64,000 nucleotides of DNA from HK1 sp965202735 (lineage in GTDB: Bacteria > Pseudomonadota > Gammaproteobacteria > HK1), in assembly GCA_965202735.1 (NCBI GenBank), contig OZ241844.1, positions 248,001 to 312,000 of the forward strand, written 5' to 3'. Position numbers and translations under genes: made by a program. Shown in pieces: positions 42,153 through 51,835 of this stretch. Position 1 is the stretch's first letter. The number at the start of each line of letters is the position of its first letter. A model generated the notes under the pieces. That model did no database searches, was not told where the DNA came from, and saw only the letters and a list, made by a program, of their open reading frames with translations.

Positions 42153-42249
42153 ATGAGAAAGCTCGGATTCATCACGGCGGCCGCAATGACCGCAGCGATC
42201 GGCGCGAGCGGCGCACTGGCGGCGGATCGGTTCATCTCGATCGGGACCG
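42153..42249 (+). pseudogene. TAXI-family TRAP substrate-binding protein, 5' fragment
   Basis: The first 32 codons of a periplasmic binding protein: MRKLGFITAAAMTAAIGASG, signal cleavage after ALAA, then DRFISIGT. The insertion sequence begins at 42250, and the frame reads into it and stops after about ten foreign codons. When 42249 is joined to the right fragment, leaving out one copy of the 9-bp target duplication, the reading becomes FISIGTGGVTGVYYPTGG, which is the TAXI consensus start. Confidence 0.85.
42241..42249 (+). repeat. Target-site duplication, left copy (TCGGGACCG)
   Basis: TCGGGACCG lies directly before the left end of the insertion sequence. The same nine bases are at 43850-43858 directly after the right end. 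The match shows a clean transposition event. Confidence 0.85.
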
Positions 42250-42341
42250 GGTGTAGATCTAGAACTGACACGAGCTAATACTCCTAAATGATCGAATTCT
42301 AAAGATTTGTGGAAAACGCCAGACGAAGAAGAACCCGTCTC

Positions 42342-42360
42342 CGGTGACACTTTGTCACCG
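42342..42360 (+). other. Perfect hairpin in the IS leader
   Basis: CGGTGACA, a three-base loop, then TGTCACCG. It lies about 90 bp upstream of the transposase start, enclosed by a second pairing CCCGTCT/AGACGGG (42335-42341 with 42380-42386). It is a possible leader structure limiting transposase expression. Confidence 0.5.
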
Positions 42361-42446
42361 CAGGCAAGCTCAGAGGGGAAGACGGGGCAGTGATCCTCTG
42401 CAACAATGCTGTGCGCGAAATCCCAACACTGTGGAGGGCTGCCCCA

Positions 42447-43823
42447 ATGGAAGTATCCCATACGCCGACCGACAAACCCACTCCCCAAGATGTCTGGAGC
42501 GTGCTCGAAGCACTCCCCCGGCGCGTGAGTGCGCTGCTGAAGAAGTACGAATCGTCCGACACGCATTCGTTCGAGAACTTCGAGCGCGAGCTCCACGCCC
42601 TGTTCGCCCGCACCGAGTGCGCGGTCACCGAACAGGCGCTCGCCCGACACGACGTGGACCTGCCGTTCGTGCTCATCGACGGCGAGGTCCATCGCCGGGC
42701 GTGTCGCAGTGCCCAGACCTACCTCACCACCGCCGGCCCGGTGTCGGTGACCCGCACGCTGTACCGGGCGCGGCGCGGGGCGCGGGCAGTGGCGGCGCTG
42801 GAGCGCCGGGTGGGCATCGTCGAGGGGTACTGGACGCCGCTCGCGGCGCGCCACGGTGCGCTGCTGGTCTCGCATCTGACCCCGCGAGACGCCGAGCAGG
42901 TGCTGGCCACCCTCGGGCCGATGCAGCCGTCGAAGAGCAGCCTCGACCGGCTGCCCAAGGCGCTGTCGGCGCGCTGGGAGGCGCAGCGCGAGACGTTCGA
43001 GACCACGGTGCGCGAGGCCAGCGTCGCGGTGCCGGAGGCGGCCCGTGCGGTGGTGGTCTCGCTCGACGGGGTGATGGCGCCGATGCGCGGCGGATACCGC
43101 GAGGCGGGCTGTGCCACGGTCTCGCTGGTCGATGCCCAGGGCGAGCGGCTGTACAGCGTGCGCATGGGCCGGATGCCGCAGCCGCGCAAGGCGAGCCTCA
43201 AGGCGATGGTTGCCGCCGAGGTCGCGGCGGTGCGCGCCCCGCGCCCGGACCTCACCGTGGTCAAGCTCGCCGACGGGGCGAAGGACAACTGGACGTTCCT
43301 CTCCGGTGCGCTGCCCGAGGGCGTCGAACTCATCGACTTCTACCACGCCGTCGAGCAGCTCAGCGACGCCTTCGACGCCGCCTACGGCACCGCCTCGCCC
43401 AAGGCGGCGACGCAGCTCAACACCTATCGCCACCGGCTGCGTCATGAGCCCGCCGGGGTCGAGCGGGTCATCCGCGCGCTGGTGCATCTGCGCACGAGAT
43501 ATCCCGACGAGGAGCGCATCGCACAGGTGCTCGGCTACTTCCGCGGCAATCGCCACCGCATGGGCTACGCCGAGGCCAAAGCGCGGGGCCTGCCCATCGG
43601 CTCCGGGGTCGTCGAGGCGGCCTGCAAGACCTTGGTCACCGAACGGCTCAAGCGCTCCGGGATGCGCTGGGGCCTGCCCGGCGGGCAAGCCATTCTCACC
43701 CTGCGCTCGCTCGTGCAGAGCCAACGATTCGACCATGCATGGCCTGTGCTCGCGGAAACGTATCGAGCCGACGTGGCTTGTCCTGACAATGTCGTACCCC
43801 TTCGACGGACATACCTTCATTGA
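42447..43823 (+). CDS. ISKra4-family-like transposase
   Basis: A 458-residue DDE-type transposase. Landmarks are the N-terminal GEVHRRACRSAQTYLTTAGP, the first acidic region AVVVSLDGVMAPMRGG, the second VVKLADGAKDNWTFLSGALP followed by IDFYHAVEQL, and the C-terminal GLPIGSGVVEAACKTLVTER then LKRSGMRW, which is strongly characteristic of the ISKra4 family. The ATG at 42447 has GGAGGG upstream; the frame is open from 42390. No frameshift or stop is seen, so the enzyme appears intact. Confidence 0.88.
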   Translation: MEVSHTPTDKPTPQDVWSVLEALPRRVSALLKKYESSDTHSFENFERELHALFARTECAVTEQALARHDVDLPFVLIDGEVHRRACRSAQTYLTTAGPVSVTRTLYRARRGARAVAALERRVGIVEGYWTPLAARHGALLVSHLTPRDAEQVLATLGPMQPSKSSLDRLPKALSARWEAQRETFETTVREASVAVPEAARAVVVSLDGVMAPMRGGYREAGCATVSLVDAQGERLYSVRMGRMPQPRKASLKAMVAAEVAAVRAPRPDLTVVKLADGAKDNWTFLSGALPEGVELIDFYHAVEQLSDAFDAAYGTASPKAATQLNTYRHRLRHEPAGVERVIRALVHLRTRYPDEERIAQVLGYFRGNRHRMGYAEAKARGLPIGSGVVEAACKTLVTERLKRSGMRWGLPGGQAILTLRSLVQSQRFDHAWPVLAETYRADVACPDNVVPLRRTYLH

Positions 43824-43849
43824 TACTGATCAGTTCCGGGGGCACACCC

Positions 43850-44724
43850 TCGGGACCGGCGGCGTGACCGGCGTCTACTACCCGACCGGCGGCGCCATCT
43901 GCCGGCTCGTGAACAAGATGCGCAAGGAGACCGGGATCCGCTGCTCGGCCGAATCGACCGGCGGCTCGATCTACAACATCAACACCATCCGGGCCGGTGA
44001 GCTGGAGTTCGGCGTCGCCCAGTCCGACTGGCAGTACCACGCGTACCACGGCACGTCGAAGTTCGAGGACAAGGGCAGGTTCGAGGACCTGCGCGCGGTG
44101 TTCTCCGTTCACCCGGAGCCCGTCACCATCATCGCCCGCGACGACTCGGGCGTCGCCAACATCACCGACCTCAAGGGCAAGCGGGTCAACATCGGCAACG
44201 TCGGGTCGGGGACGCGCGGCACCTGGGAGGTGATCGAGGAGGCGATGGGCTGGCAGCGCAGCGACCTCAAGCTGGCGTCGGAGCTGAAGTCGGCCGAGAC
44301 CGGGCAGGCGGTGTGCGACAACAAGATCGACGCCTACTTCTGGCTCGTCGGCCATCCTTCCGCGCTCACGCAGGAGTCGCTGGCGACCTGCCCGACCCGT
44401 CTCGTGAACGCGACCGGGCCCGCCATCGACAGGCTCGTGGCCGACAACTCCTACTACCGCACCGCGACGATTCCGGCCGGGATGTACAACAACGCGGAGG
44501 ACATCAGCACCTTCGGCGTGGGTGCGACCTTCGTCACCAGCGCCCAGGTGCCGGAGGACGTCGTGTACACCGTGGTGAAGGCGGTGTTCGACAACTTCGA
44601 CCAGTTCCGGAAGCTGCACCCCGCGTTCGCGAACCTGAACGAGGAGGAGATGATCAGCGATTCGCTCTCCGCGCCGCTGCATGAGGGAGCGGCCAGGTAC
44701 TACAGGGAGCGGGGCTGGATGTAG
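43850..44724 (+). pseudogene. TAXI-family TRAP substrate-binding protein, 3' fragment
   Basis: The remainder of the binding-protein gene after the insertion, about 290 codons. It carries GGVTGVYYPTGGAICRLVNK, STGGSIYNINTIRAGELEFG, DLKGKRVNIGNVGSGTRGTW and the C-terminal LHEGAARYYRERGWM. All are typical TAXI-domain features. It has lost its start and signal peptide. Together with the 5' fragment it would give a normal protein of about 320 residues, so the inactivation is recent. Confidence 0.88.
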
Positions 44725-44806
44725 CCGGTGGCCGGCGCGGAGCGGCGCCTCGCCGCTCCGCGCCCGGTCCCGCATCCTGACGCAATCGAAGGGCAGCTCC
44801 CCCGGC

Positions 44807-47418
44807 GTGGACGATCTCGTCGCGCAGGTCGATACCGGCAGCCGCAATCCCGGAGGCTGGCAGGGACGGTTCATCATCGCCCTGGCGTTCGTCTGGGCGC
44901 TGTTCCAGCTCTACATCTCGTCGAACATCCCGTTCTGGCTGACCGATCTCACCGGGCTGAACCTCATCGTCAACACCGATCAGGCCCGGTTCATCCACCT
45001 TGCGTTCGCGATGTTCCTCGCCGCGCTCGCGTTTCCGCTGTTCAGGTCGAGCCCGCGCCGCGCAATTCCCTGGTACGACTGGGCCCTGGCGGGGCTCGGG
45101 GCCGCGTCGTGCCTGTACCTGCTCGTGTTCAAGGACGATATCGCGGTACGGGCGGGGATCCCCGGACCGGGTGATCTCGTCGCCGCCAGCGTGGGGATGA
45201 TCGTCCTTGGCACCGCGGTGTACCGCGCGCTCGGGCTCCCGCTGGTGGCCGTCGCGAGCGTGTTCGTGCTCTACGTGTTCTTCGGGCACTCGGAGTACCT
45301 GCCGGATGCGATCCGCTGGAAGGGCGCGTCGTTCGGCAAGGCGATGTGGCACTACTGGATACAGACCGAGGGGGTCTTCGGAGTCGCCCTCGGCGTATCG
45401 GCGTCGATGATCTTCCTGTTCGTCCTGTTCGGGGCGATTCTGGAGAAGGCGGGGGCGGGCAACTACTTCATCAAGTTCTCGTTCTCGCTGCTGGGCCACT
45501 TTCGAGGCGGCCCCGCCAAGGCGGCGGTGGTCGCCTCGGCGATGAGCGGCATCTACTCCGGGTCCTCCATCGCGAACACCGTGACCACGGGGACCTTCAC
45601 CATCCCGCTGATGAAGCGCACCGGCTTCTCGGCGGAGAAGGCGGGAGCGGTCGAGGTCGCGTCGTCGACCAACGGCCAGCTCACGCCGCCGGTGATGGGT
45701 GCCGCGGCGTTCCTCATCTCCGAGTTCACCGGGGTGAGCTACCCCGAGATCATCAAGCACGCGCTGATCCCGGCCGTCGCCTCCTACATCGCGCTCGTCT
45801 ACATCGTGCACCTGGAGGCGATGAAGCTCGATCTCAGGGGTCTGCCGAGGCCGCCGTCGACGCTGTCGTTCGCGCACAAGGTGCTCGGATTCCTCTCCGG
45901 CTTCATCGGGCTCGCCCTGATCGGGTTCGCGGTGTACTACGGCCTGGGGTGGATCAAGGTGGTGCTGCCGGACCTCGCCTTCGCGGCGGTGGCGATCCTC
46001 TGCGCGGTCATCTACCTCGGCCTGCTGCGTCTGGCCGCGAGGTCGCCGGACCTGGTGGTCGATCCGCCGGATGCCCCGATCACGGAGCTTCCCCGCCCCG
46101 GCCCGACCGCGGTGGCGGGGCTGTTCTACGTCCTGCCGATCGTCATCCTGATCTGGTGCATCATGCTGGAGCGGCTGTCGCCGGCGCTGTCGGCGTTCTG
46201 GGCGACGCTCGCGATGATTGTCGTCGCGCTGACCCAGCGTCCGCTCAAGGCGTGGATGCGGGGCACCGGCGATCTCGGCGGGGCGTTCCGGCGCGGGGCG
46301 CGCGAGTGGTTCGAAGGCATGGTCGCGGGCTCGCGCAACATGATCGCCATCGGCGTGGCCACCGGTGCGGCGGGCGTCATCGTCGGCACCATCTCGCTGA
46401 CCGGGGCCCACCAGGTGGTCGGCGAGTTCGTCGAGTTCCTGTCCGGCGGCAACCTGATGCTGATGCTGGTGCTGGTGGCGCTCATGAGCCTCATCCTGGG
46501 CATGGGCCTGCCCACGACCGCGAACTACATCGTCGTCTCCTCGCTGATGGCGCCGGTGATCGTGGCCCTCGGGGCCAAGAGCGGCCTGATCGTGCCGCTC
46601 GTCGCGGTCCATCTCTTCGTGTTCTATTTCGGGATCCTCGCCGACGACACGCCGCCGGTGGGCCTCGCCGCGTTCGCCGCGGCGGCGATCTCCGGCGGCG
46701 ATCCGATCCGGACCGGCGTGCAGGGCTTCATGGCTTCATGTACGACATCCGCACCGCGGTGCTGCCGTTCCTGTTCCTGTTCAACACCGAGCTGCTGCTG
46801 ATCGACGTCACGTTCTGGAAGGGCATCTTCGTGTTCCTGATCGCGGTGGCGGCGATGATGCTGTTCGCCTCGGCGACCCAGGGGTACTTCCTCGCGCGCA
46901 ACCGCATCTGGGAGTCGCTGCTGCTGCTGCTCGTGGCGTTCACGCTGTTCCGGCCCGGATACTGGCTGGACCGGGTCGTCGAGCCGTTCGAGTATCGTTC
47001 AGGCGTCGAAGTGCTCGATGTCGCCTCGGCCGGGGCCGCGGATGCGGAGCTGCGCATCACCGTCGCCGGCCCGGACTTCAACGACCCCGACATCGAGACG
47101 ACCACCGACATCACGGTGCCGCTCGGACCCGCCGGCGCGGGCGGCGAACGTCTCGAGAACACCGGCCTGCTGCTGATGCTGGAGGACGGAAAGGCGAAGC
47201 TCGAGGAGCCCCTGCCCGGGTCCCCGTTCGAGAGCCTGAGCCGGACGTTCGACTTCTATGCGGATGTCCCCGTCGAGGTCGCGTCCGTCGCGCTGCCGCG
47301 CGATCGGGTGCCGAAGGAGGTGTTCTACCTGCCGGCGCTCCTCGCCATCGCCCTCGTGGTCCTGCTCCAGAGGCGCCGCGCCGCGGTGCGGGCGGGCGTC
47401 GCCTCAGTCCGAGGATGA
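44807..47418 (+). pseudogene. TRAP transporter fused permease (DctQM, TAXI type), frameshifted
   Basis: A long polytopic permease (about 870 residues when repaired). The landmarks are GWQGRFIIALAFVWALFQLY, SGIYSGSSIANTVTTGTFTI, SSTNGQLTPPVMGAAAF, GLPTTANYIVVSSLMAPVIV and DDTPPVGLAAFAAAAISGGD. After GGDPIRTGVQGFM the frame breaks: GCTTCATG occurs twice in tandem at 46725-46740. Removing one copy restores QGFMYDIRTAVLPFLFLFNT and the rest of the permease to 47418. The start is taken at GTG 44807, and the frame is open from 44681. The last 15 bp overlap the dxs end. Sequencing error cannot be excluded. Confidence 0.82.
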
Positions 47419-49347
47419 CGCGGAGCGCCCGAACGGCCGAATCGGGACCGCCGAACGCCGCGGGCTCGGGGCGGGAACGTAACGGGAGAGGTACTCGTCG
47501 ACGGAACGGGCGATCCCGGCCGCGTCGAGCCCCGCGTCCGCGAGCATGTCGCCGCGGCCGCCGTGCTGGATGAACCGGTCGGGAAGACCCAGTTGCAGCA
47601 GCCGGACCGCCACCCCGCTGGCCGACAGGCATTCGCTCACCGCCCCCCCGGCCCCGCCGACCGCGTTCTCCTCGACCGTCACCAGCAGCTCGTGCTCGCG
47701 GGCGAGCGACAGGACCGTGTCCTCGTCCAGCGGCTTGACGAAGCGCATGTTGAACACCGTCGCATCGAGCCCTTCCGCCACCTCCATGACGTGGTGCAGC
47801 AGCGGCCCGAACGAGAGGAACGCGATTCCCGAGCCCCGGCGCCGCTCCTCGGCCCTGCCGACGGGAAGCGCCCGCAGGCCGGTCTCCACCGGCGCCCCCG
47901 GACCCGCGCCCCGCGGATAGCGCACCGCGCTCGGGCCCTCGTGCAGGAACCCCGTGCACAGCATCCGCCGCGTCTCGTTCTCGTCGGCGGGGGCCATGAT
48001 CACGATGTTCGGCAGGCATCGCAGACAGGTCACGTCATACGCGCCGGCGTGCGTGGGTCCGTCGCCGCCCACCACGCCTGCGCGGTCGATGGCGAGCATC
48101 ACCGGAAGATCCTGCAGCACGACATCGTGCACCACCTGATCGTATGCGCGCTGCAGGAACGTGGAGTAGATCGCCACCACCGGCTTCAACCCCTCGCACG
48201 CGAGTCCCGCCGCGAACGTCACGCTGTGCTGCTCGGCGATCGCGACGTCGAAGTATCGATCGGGGTAGAGCTGCTCGAACCGCTCCATCTTCGACCCTTC
48301 GCGCATCGCGGGCGTGATCGCCACCAGCCGCTCGTCGCGCTCGGCCATGTCGCACAGCCACTCACCGAAGACCTGCGAGTACGTCGGCCGCGGCGTCGCC
48401 GGGGCCGGGCTCGGCACGATCCCCACCGACGGGTCGAACGGCGAGCCGATGCCGTGGTACTTCACCGGGTCGGATTCCGCCGGCGCGTAGCCCTTGCCCT
48501 TGCGGGTGACGACATGCAGCAACTGCGGGCCCCCGAGCCGCCCGAGGTTCCTCAGCGTGGGAATCAGCGCGTTCAGGTCGTGTCCGTCGATCGGTCCGAC
48601 GTAGTTGAAGCCGAGCTCCTCGAACAGGGCGCCGGGCACGATCAGGCCCTTGACGTGCTCCTCGGCGCGGCGCGCGAGCTCCTGCATCGGCGGTATCCTG
48701 CTCAGGACCTTCCGTCCGCCTTCCCTGACCGTCGCGTAGAGGCGGCTGGAGAGGAGCTGGGCGAACCGGTTGGTGAGGGCTCCGACGTTCGGCGAGATCG
48801 ACATCTCGTTGTCGTTGCACACGACCAGCATGTCGACCCCTTCGCCTCCGGCGTGGTTCAGCGCCTCGAACGCCATGCCGCAGGTGAGGCCCCCGTCGCC
48901 GATGACGGCGACGACCCTGCGGTCGCTCCCGGTGCGCCGCGCCGCGATCGCCATTCCCGCCGCCGCCCCGATCGACGTGCCCGCGTGACCGACTCCGAAG
49001 GTGTCGAAGGGGCTCTCGCTGCGCTTGGGAAACGGCGAGATGCCGTCCCGCTTGCGTACCGAGTGCATCCGGTCGCGCCGCCCGGTGAGGATCTTGTGCG
49101 GGTAGCTCTGGTGTCCGACATCCCACACGATGCGGTCATGCGGGGTGTCGTAGAGGTAGTGGAGCGCGATCGTGAGCTCGACCGCGCCGAGCCCGGCCGC
49201 GAAATGGCCGCCGGACCGGGAGACGCTCTCGACGAGGTACCGGCGGAGCTCCCGGGCCACATCGGGCAGAGCCCGTTCGGGCAGCCGGCGGAGGTCCGCC
49301 GGAGAATCGATTCCGAAGAGCAGGGGATAGTCCGCTTGCGGGTTCAC
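47404..49347 (-). CDS. dxs: 1-deoxy-D-xylulose-5-phosphate synthase
   Basis: A 647-residue ThDP enzyme that condenses pyruvate and glyceraldehyde 3-phosphate, the first step of the MEP isoprenoid route. DVGHQSYPHKILTGRRD, VGHAGTSIGAAAGMAIA, VAVIGDGGLTCGMAFEALNH (the GDG...N cofactor motif) and RAGVVGGDGPTHAGAYDVTC are all present. In many gammaproteobacteria dxs follows xseB-ispA; here it is 4.6 kb away in the opposite orientation. The length is slightly above E. coli Dxs (620). Confidence 0.94.
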   Translation of the reverse strand: MNPQADYPLLFGIDSPADLRRLPERALPDVARELRRYLVESVSRSGGHFAAGLGAVELTIALHYLYDTPHDRIVWDVGHQSYPHKILTGRRDRMHSVRKRDGISPFPKRSESPFDTFGVGHAGTSIGAAAGMAIAARRTGSDRRVVAVIGDGGLTCGMAFEALNHAGGEGVDMLVVCNDNEMSISPNVGALTNRFAQLLSSRLYATVREGGRKVLSRIPPMQELARRAEEHVKGLIVPGALFEELGFNYVGPIDGHDLNALIPTLRNLGRLGGPQLLHVVTRKGKGYAPAESDPVKYHGIGSPFDPSVGIVPSPAPATPRPTYSQVFGEWLCDMAERDERLVAITPAMREGSKMERFEQLYPDRYFDVAIAEQHSVTFAAGLACEGLKPVVAIYSTFLQRAYDQVVHDVVLQDLPVMLAIDRAGVVGGDGPTHAGAYDVTCLRCLPNIVIMAPADENETRRMLCTGFLHEGPSAVRYPRGAGPGAPVETGLRALPVGRAEERRRGSGIAFLSFGPLLHHVMEVAEGLDATVFNMRFVKPLDEDTVLSLAREHELLVTVEENAVGGAGGAVSECLSASGVAVRLLQLGLPDRFIQHGGRGDMLADAGLDAAGIARSVDEYLSRYVPAPSPRRSAVPIRPFGRSASSSD

Positions 49348-49541
49348 TGTCCGGCTCCTCCGGGGCGCGTCATGGCGCGAAACGGGACCGTTCCATCTCG
49401 CCGCTCATTATCGGGAGAGGCCGTGACGCGGGGCAAGGCGGCCCGTGTTCCTTCGGAGAACCCTTCGCCTTGAACCCGGCAACCGATCCCTGCATCATCC
49501 GCCGCGGGGTTCCGGACCGGCGGGAACCAGGGGAGAAAGCC

Positions 49542-50297
49542 ATGACCGTTCACGCTCTCCGTGGTGCCCGGGCGGCTCTCGTCGGCGCGGTCGCGGTCGT
49601 TTCATCCGGGTGCGCCACCGTTGCGGCGACCCCCGGCGATCCGGCCGACCCGTGGGAGCCCGCGAACCGGACGTTCTACGCGTTCAACGATGCGCTCGAT
49701 CGGGCGGTGCTGGAGCCGGTCGCCAGTCTCTACCTGAAACTTCCCGACGGAGTGCGCGAGAGCATCCACAACTTCCTGGACAACGCGGCGTACCCGGGGA
49801 CGGTGCTCAACCAGCTTCTCCAGGGCAAGTTCGAACCGGCGATGGAGGGCACCGCCCGGTTCGTGTTCAACACCACTCTGGGCATCGGTGGCCTGTTCGA
49901 CGTATCCACCGGATTCGGCCTCGAGCGCAAGGAAGAGGATTTCGGCCAGACCCTGGCGGTATGGGGCATGGGGGAGGGGAACCACATCCACTATCCGCTC
50001 CTGGGGCCGAGCTCGGTCAGGGATACCCCGGGAATCGTCGTGGGCGTGCTGACCGACGTGCTGACCGACGTCGCGGCGTTTCCGCTGGCCGTGCTGGAGG
50101 TCGTGGACACCCGGGCGAATCTCGCAGGCGCGATGAGGCTTCGTGACGAGTCGGCCATCGATCCCTACGTCTTCACCCGCGAGGCGTATCGCCAGCGCCG
50201 GACGTTCCTCGTATACGACGGCAATCCTCCGCTCGATGACTTCGATGACTTCGACGAGGATGACGAGGACCCCGAAGAGGCTGTCGCGGCGCAGTAG
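49542..50297 (+). CDS. mlaA: Phospholipid-asymmetry lipoprotein MlaA (VacJ)
   Basis: A 251-residue outer-membrane lipoprotein that removes misplaced phospholipids. The signal ends in a lipobox (VAVVSSGCATV). DPWEPANRTFYAFNDALDRA, LDNAAYPGTVLNQLLQGKF and FVFNTTLGIGGLFDVSTGFG are the family hallmarks, as are LGPSSVRDTPG and RDESAIDPYVFTREAYRQRR. The C-terminal tail is very acidic (DDFDDFDEDDEDPEE). The start at 49542 (MTVHALRGA) puts the signal peptide in the right place; the frame is open from 49470. Confidence 0.88.
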   Translation: MTVHALRGARAALVGAVAVVSSGCATVAATPGDPADPWEPANRTFYAFNDALDRAVLEPVASLYLKLPDGVRESIHNFLDNAAYPGTVLNQLLQGKFEPAMEGTARFVFNTTLGIGGLFDVSTGFGLERKEEDFGQTLAVWGMGEGNHIHYPLLGPSSVRDTPGIVVGVLTDVLTDVAAFPLAVLEVVDTRANLAGAMRLRDESAIDPYVFTREAYRQRRTFLVYDGNPPLDDFDDFDEDDEDPEEAVAAQ

Positions 50298-50366
50298 CGT
50301 CCGGCACGCATGAACGGGTCCGGCGCCGGCCCCGCGCCGCGGTCGCCGGCTCCGGGACGCTGAGGC

Positions 50367-50915
50367 ATGGACCCGGCCCGGTATGCGCAGGTGCTGGAGA
50401 ATGCGGACCTCGTATGGGGCGAGGCCGATGTCGACGCGGCGTATGCGAGGCTCGCCCGGGAGATCTCGGATGTTCTGGGAGCAAGCGCCCCGCTGATCAT
50501 GCCGGTGATGATGGGCGGCATGGTGCCCGCGTCGAGGATCGTGTCGCAGCTCGACTTCCCGGTCGAGATCGACTACGTGCACGCGACCCGCTACCGGGGC
50601 GACGTGCGGGGCCGGACCCTGGAATGGATCGCCCATCCGTCGAGCGACTTCAAGGGCCGGAGCGTGCTCGTCGTCGACGACATCCTCGACGAAGGCGTCA
50701 CCCTCGCGGCGATCGTCACGCACTGCCGGGAGCTGGGCGCGCGCGAGGTCTACTGCGCGGTACTCGTCGACAAGCAGCTCGGACGCCCCCGCGTGCTCGC
50801 CCGAGCGGACTTCACGGGGCTCGAGGTGGACGACCGGTACGTCTTCGGGTGCGGGATGGACTACCGGGGCTACTTTCGCAATCTCCCCGCAATCTATGCG
50901 CTCGGCGTCTCATGA
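50367..50915 (+). CDS. hpt: Hypoxanthine-guanine phosphoribosyltransferase
   Basis: A 182-residue purine salvage enzyme. The PRPP-binding loop is VLVVDDILDEGVTLAAI. MPVMMGGMVPASRIVSQLDF, VHATRYRGDVRG and the C-terminal VDDRYVFGCGMDYRGYFRNL are conserved in the family. It overlaps the next gene (methylthioinosine phosphorylase) by 4 bp, so the phosphorylase product hypoxanthine would feed directly into it. Confidence 0.88.
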   Translation: MDPARYAQVLENADLVWGEADVDAAYARLAREISDVLGASAPLIMPVMMGGMVPASRIVSQLDFPVEIDYVHATRYRGDVRGRTLEWIAHPSSDFKGRSVLVVDDILDEGVTLAAIVTHCRELGAREVYCAVLVDKQLGRPRVLARADFTGLEVDDRYVFGCGMDYRGYFRNLPAIYALGVS

Positions 50916-51652
50916 ACGATCTCGCGGTGATCGGGGGCTCGGGCATGACCGCATACGACGGTCTGGAGATCGTGCGCCGGGAATCGGTCGAAACCCCCTG
51001 GGGCAAGCCTTCGGCGCCGCTGAACCACGGCCGGCTGAAGGACATCGGCATCGTGTTCCTCGCCCGCCACGGCGCGTCGCACGAGATCTCCCCCCATCGG
51101 GTCAACTACCGCGCCAACCTCTGGGCGCTGCACCACGCGGGGGTACGGCGGATCGTCGCCGTCGCCGCGGTCGGAGGGATCCGCTCCGGCATCGACCGCG
51201 GCGCCATCGTGATCCCCGACCAGATCGTCGACTACACGTGGGGCAGGGGGCATACGTTCTTCGAGGACGGCCTCGATCACGCGGTGCACGTCGACTTCAC
51301 CTCTCCATACTGCGAACGCCTGCGCGCCGGGCTGCTCGCCGCGGCGCGCCGCGCCGGGGCCGATGCGGCCGACGGCGGCGTGTACGCGGCCACCCAGGGG
51401 CCCCGGCTCGAATCGGCGGCCGAGATCGATCGCCTCGAGCGCGACGGCTGCGACGTCGTCGGCATGACCGGCATGCCCGAGGCCGCCCTGGCGCGCGAGC
51501 TCGGAGTGAGCTATGCGCACTGCGCGGTGGTGTCCAACCGCGCGGCGGGCAGGGGCGCCGAACCCCTTTCCATGGAGATGATCCGCACGAACCTCGAATC
51601 GGGCATTGCCGGAGTGCGGCGCCTTCTGGCCGAATTCGTGACCGGCGGCTGA
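50912..51652 (+). CDS. S-methyl-5'-thioinosine phosphorylase
   Basis: A 246-residue purine nucleoside phosphorylase of the MTAP/MTIP family. AVIGGSGMTAYDGLEI, the phosphate site FLARHGASHEISPHRVNYRA, and VVGMTGMPEAALARELGVSY are present. The bacterial MTIP form cleaves methylthioinosine to hypoxanthine and methylthioribose 1-phosphate, and the coupled HPRT gene supports that reading. MTAP activity on methylthioadenosine cannot be ruled out from sequence alone. Confidence 0.8.
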   Translation: MNDLAVIGGSGMTAYDGLEIVRRESVETPWGKPSAPLNHGRLKDIGIVFLARHGASHEISPHRVNYRANLWALHHAGVRRIVAVAAVGGIRSGIDRGAIVIPDQIVDYTWGRGHTFFEDGLDHAVHVDFTSPYCERLRAGLLAAARRAGADAADGGVYAATQGPRLESAAEIDRLERDGCDVVGMTGMPEAALARELGVSYAHCAVVSNRAAGRGAEPLSMEMIRTNLESGIAGVRRLLAEFVTGG

Positions 51653-51770
51653 TCGGGGCGGCCCCGGGCGGCGGGCGCTTCCCCGCGGCTCCGAATGGAC
51701 CCCGGCCATGGCGTGTCAGTACAGCGAATCGGGACGGCCCCGGGCGGCGGGCGCTCCCCGCTCCCGAGCC
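51651..51770 (+). repeat. Direct repeat pair in the gap before mazG
   Basis: Two copies of about 40 bp lie 76 bp apart, beginning at 51651 and 51727. Both contain GGCCCCGGGCGGCGGGCGCT followed by CCCCGC and end at CCGA. They fill most of the 183-bp gap before mazG. The origin is unknown; slippage or a degenerate mobile repeat is possible. Confidence 0.6.
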
Positions 51771-51835
51771 GCCCGGCCCCGGGATGCCGTTCCCGGCTCC
51801 AGTCCCGCAGGACAATCCCGTCACCGGACCGACTC

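Larger units (their letters stand above)
42250..43849 (+). mobile_element. ISKra4-family-like insertion sequence (1600 bp)
   Basis: A complete element. The ends are imperfect inverted repeats: left GGTGTAGATCTAGAACTGA and right (reverse complement) GGTGTGCCCCCGGAACTGA. One transposase frame lies inside and a 9-bp duplication flanks it. The left 140 bases are clearly richer in A+T than the host. As I recall, 9-bp duplications fit the ISKra4 subgroup. It splits a TAXI binding-protein gene. Confidence 0.88.

Noticed and set aside
42250..42275. Vector-like restriction sites (AGATCT overlapping TCTAGA)
   Set aside because: They belong to the left end of the insertion sequence; matching inverted end and target duplication show a natural element, not cloning DNA.
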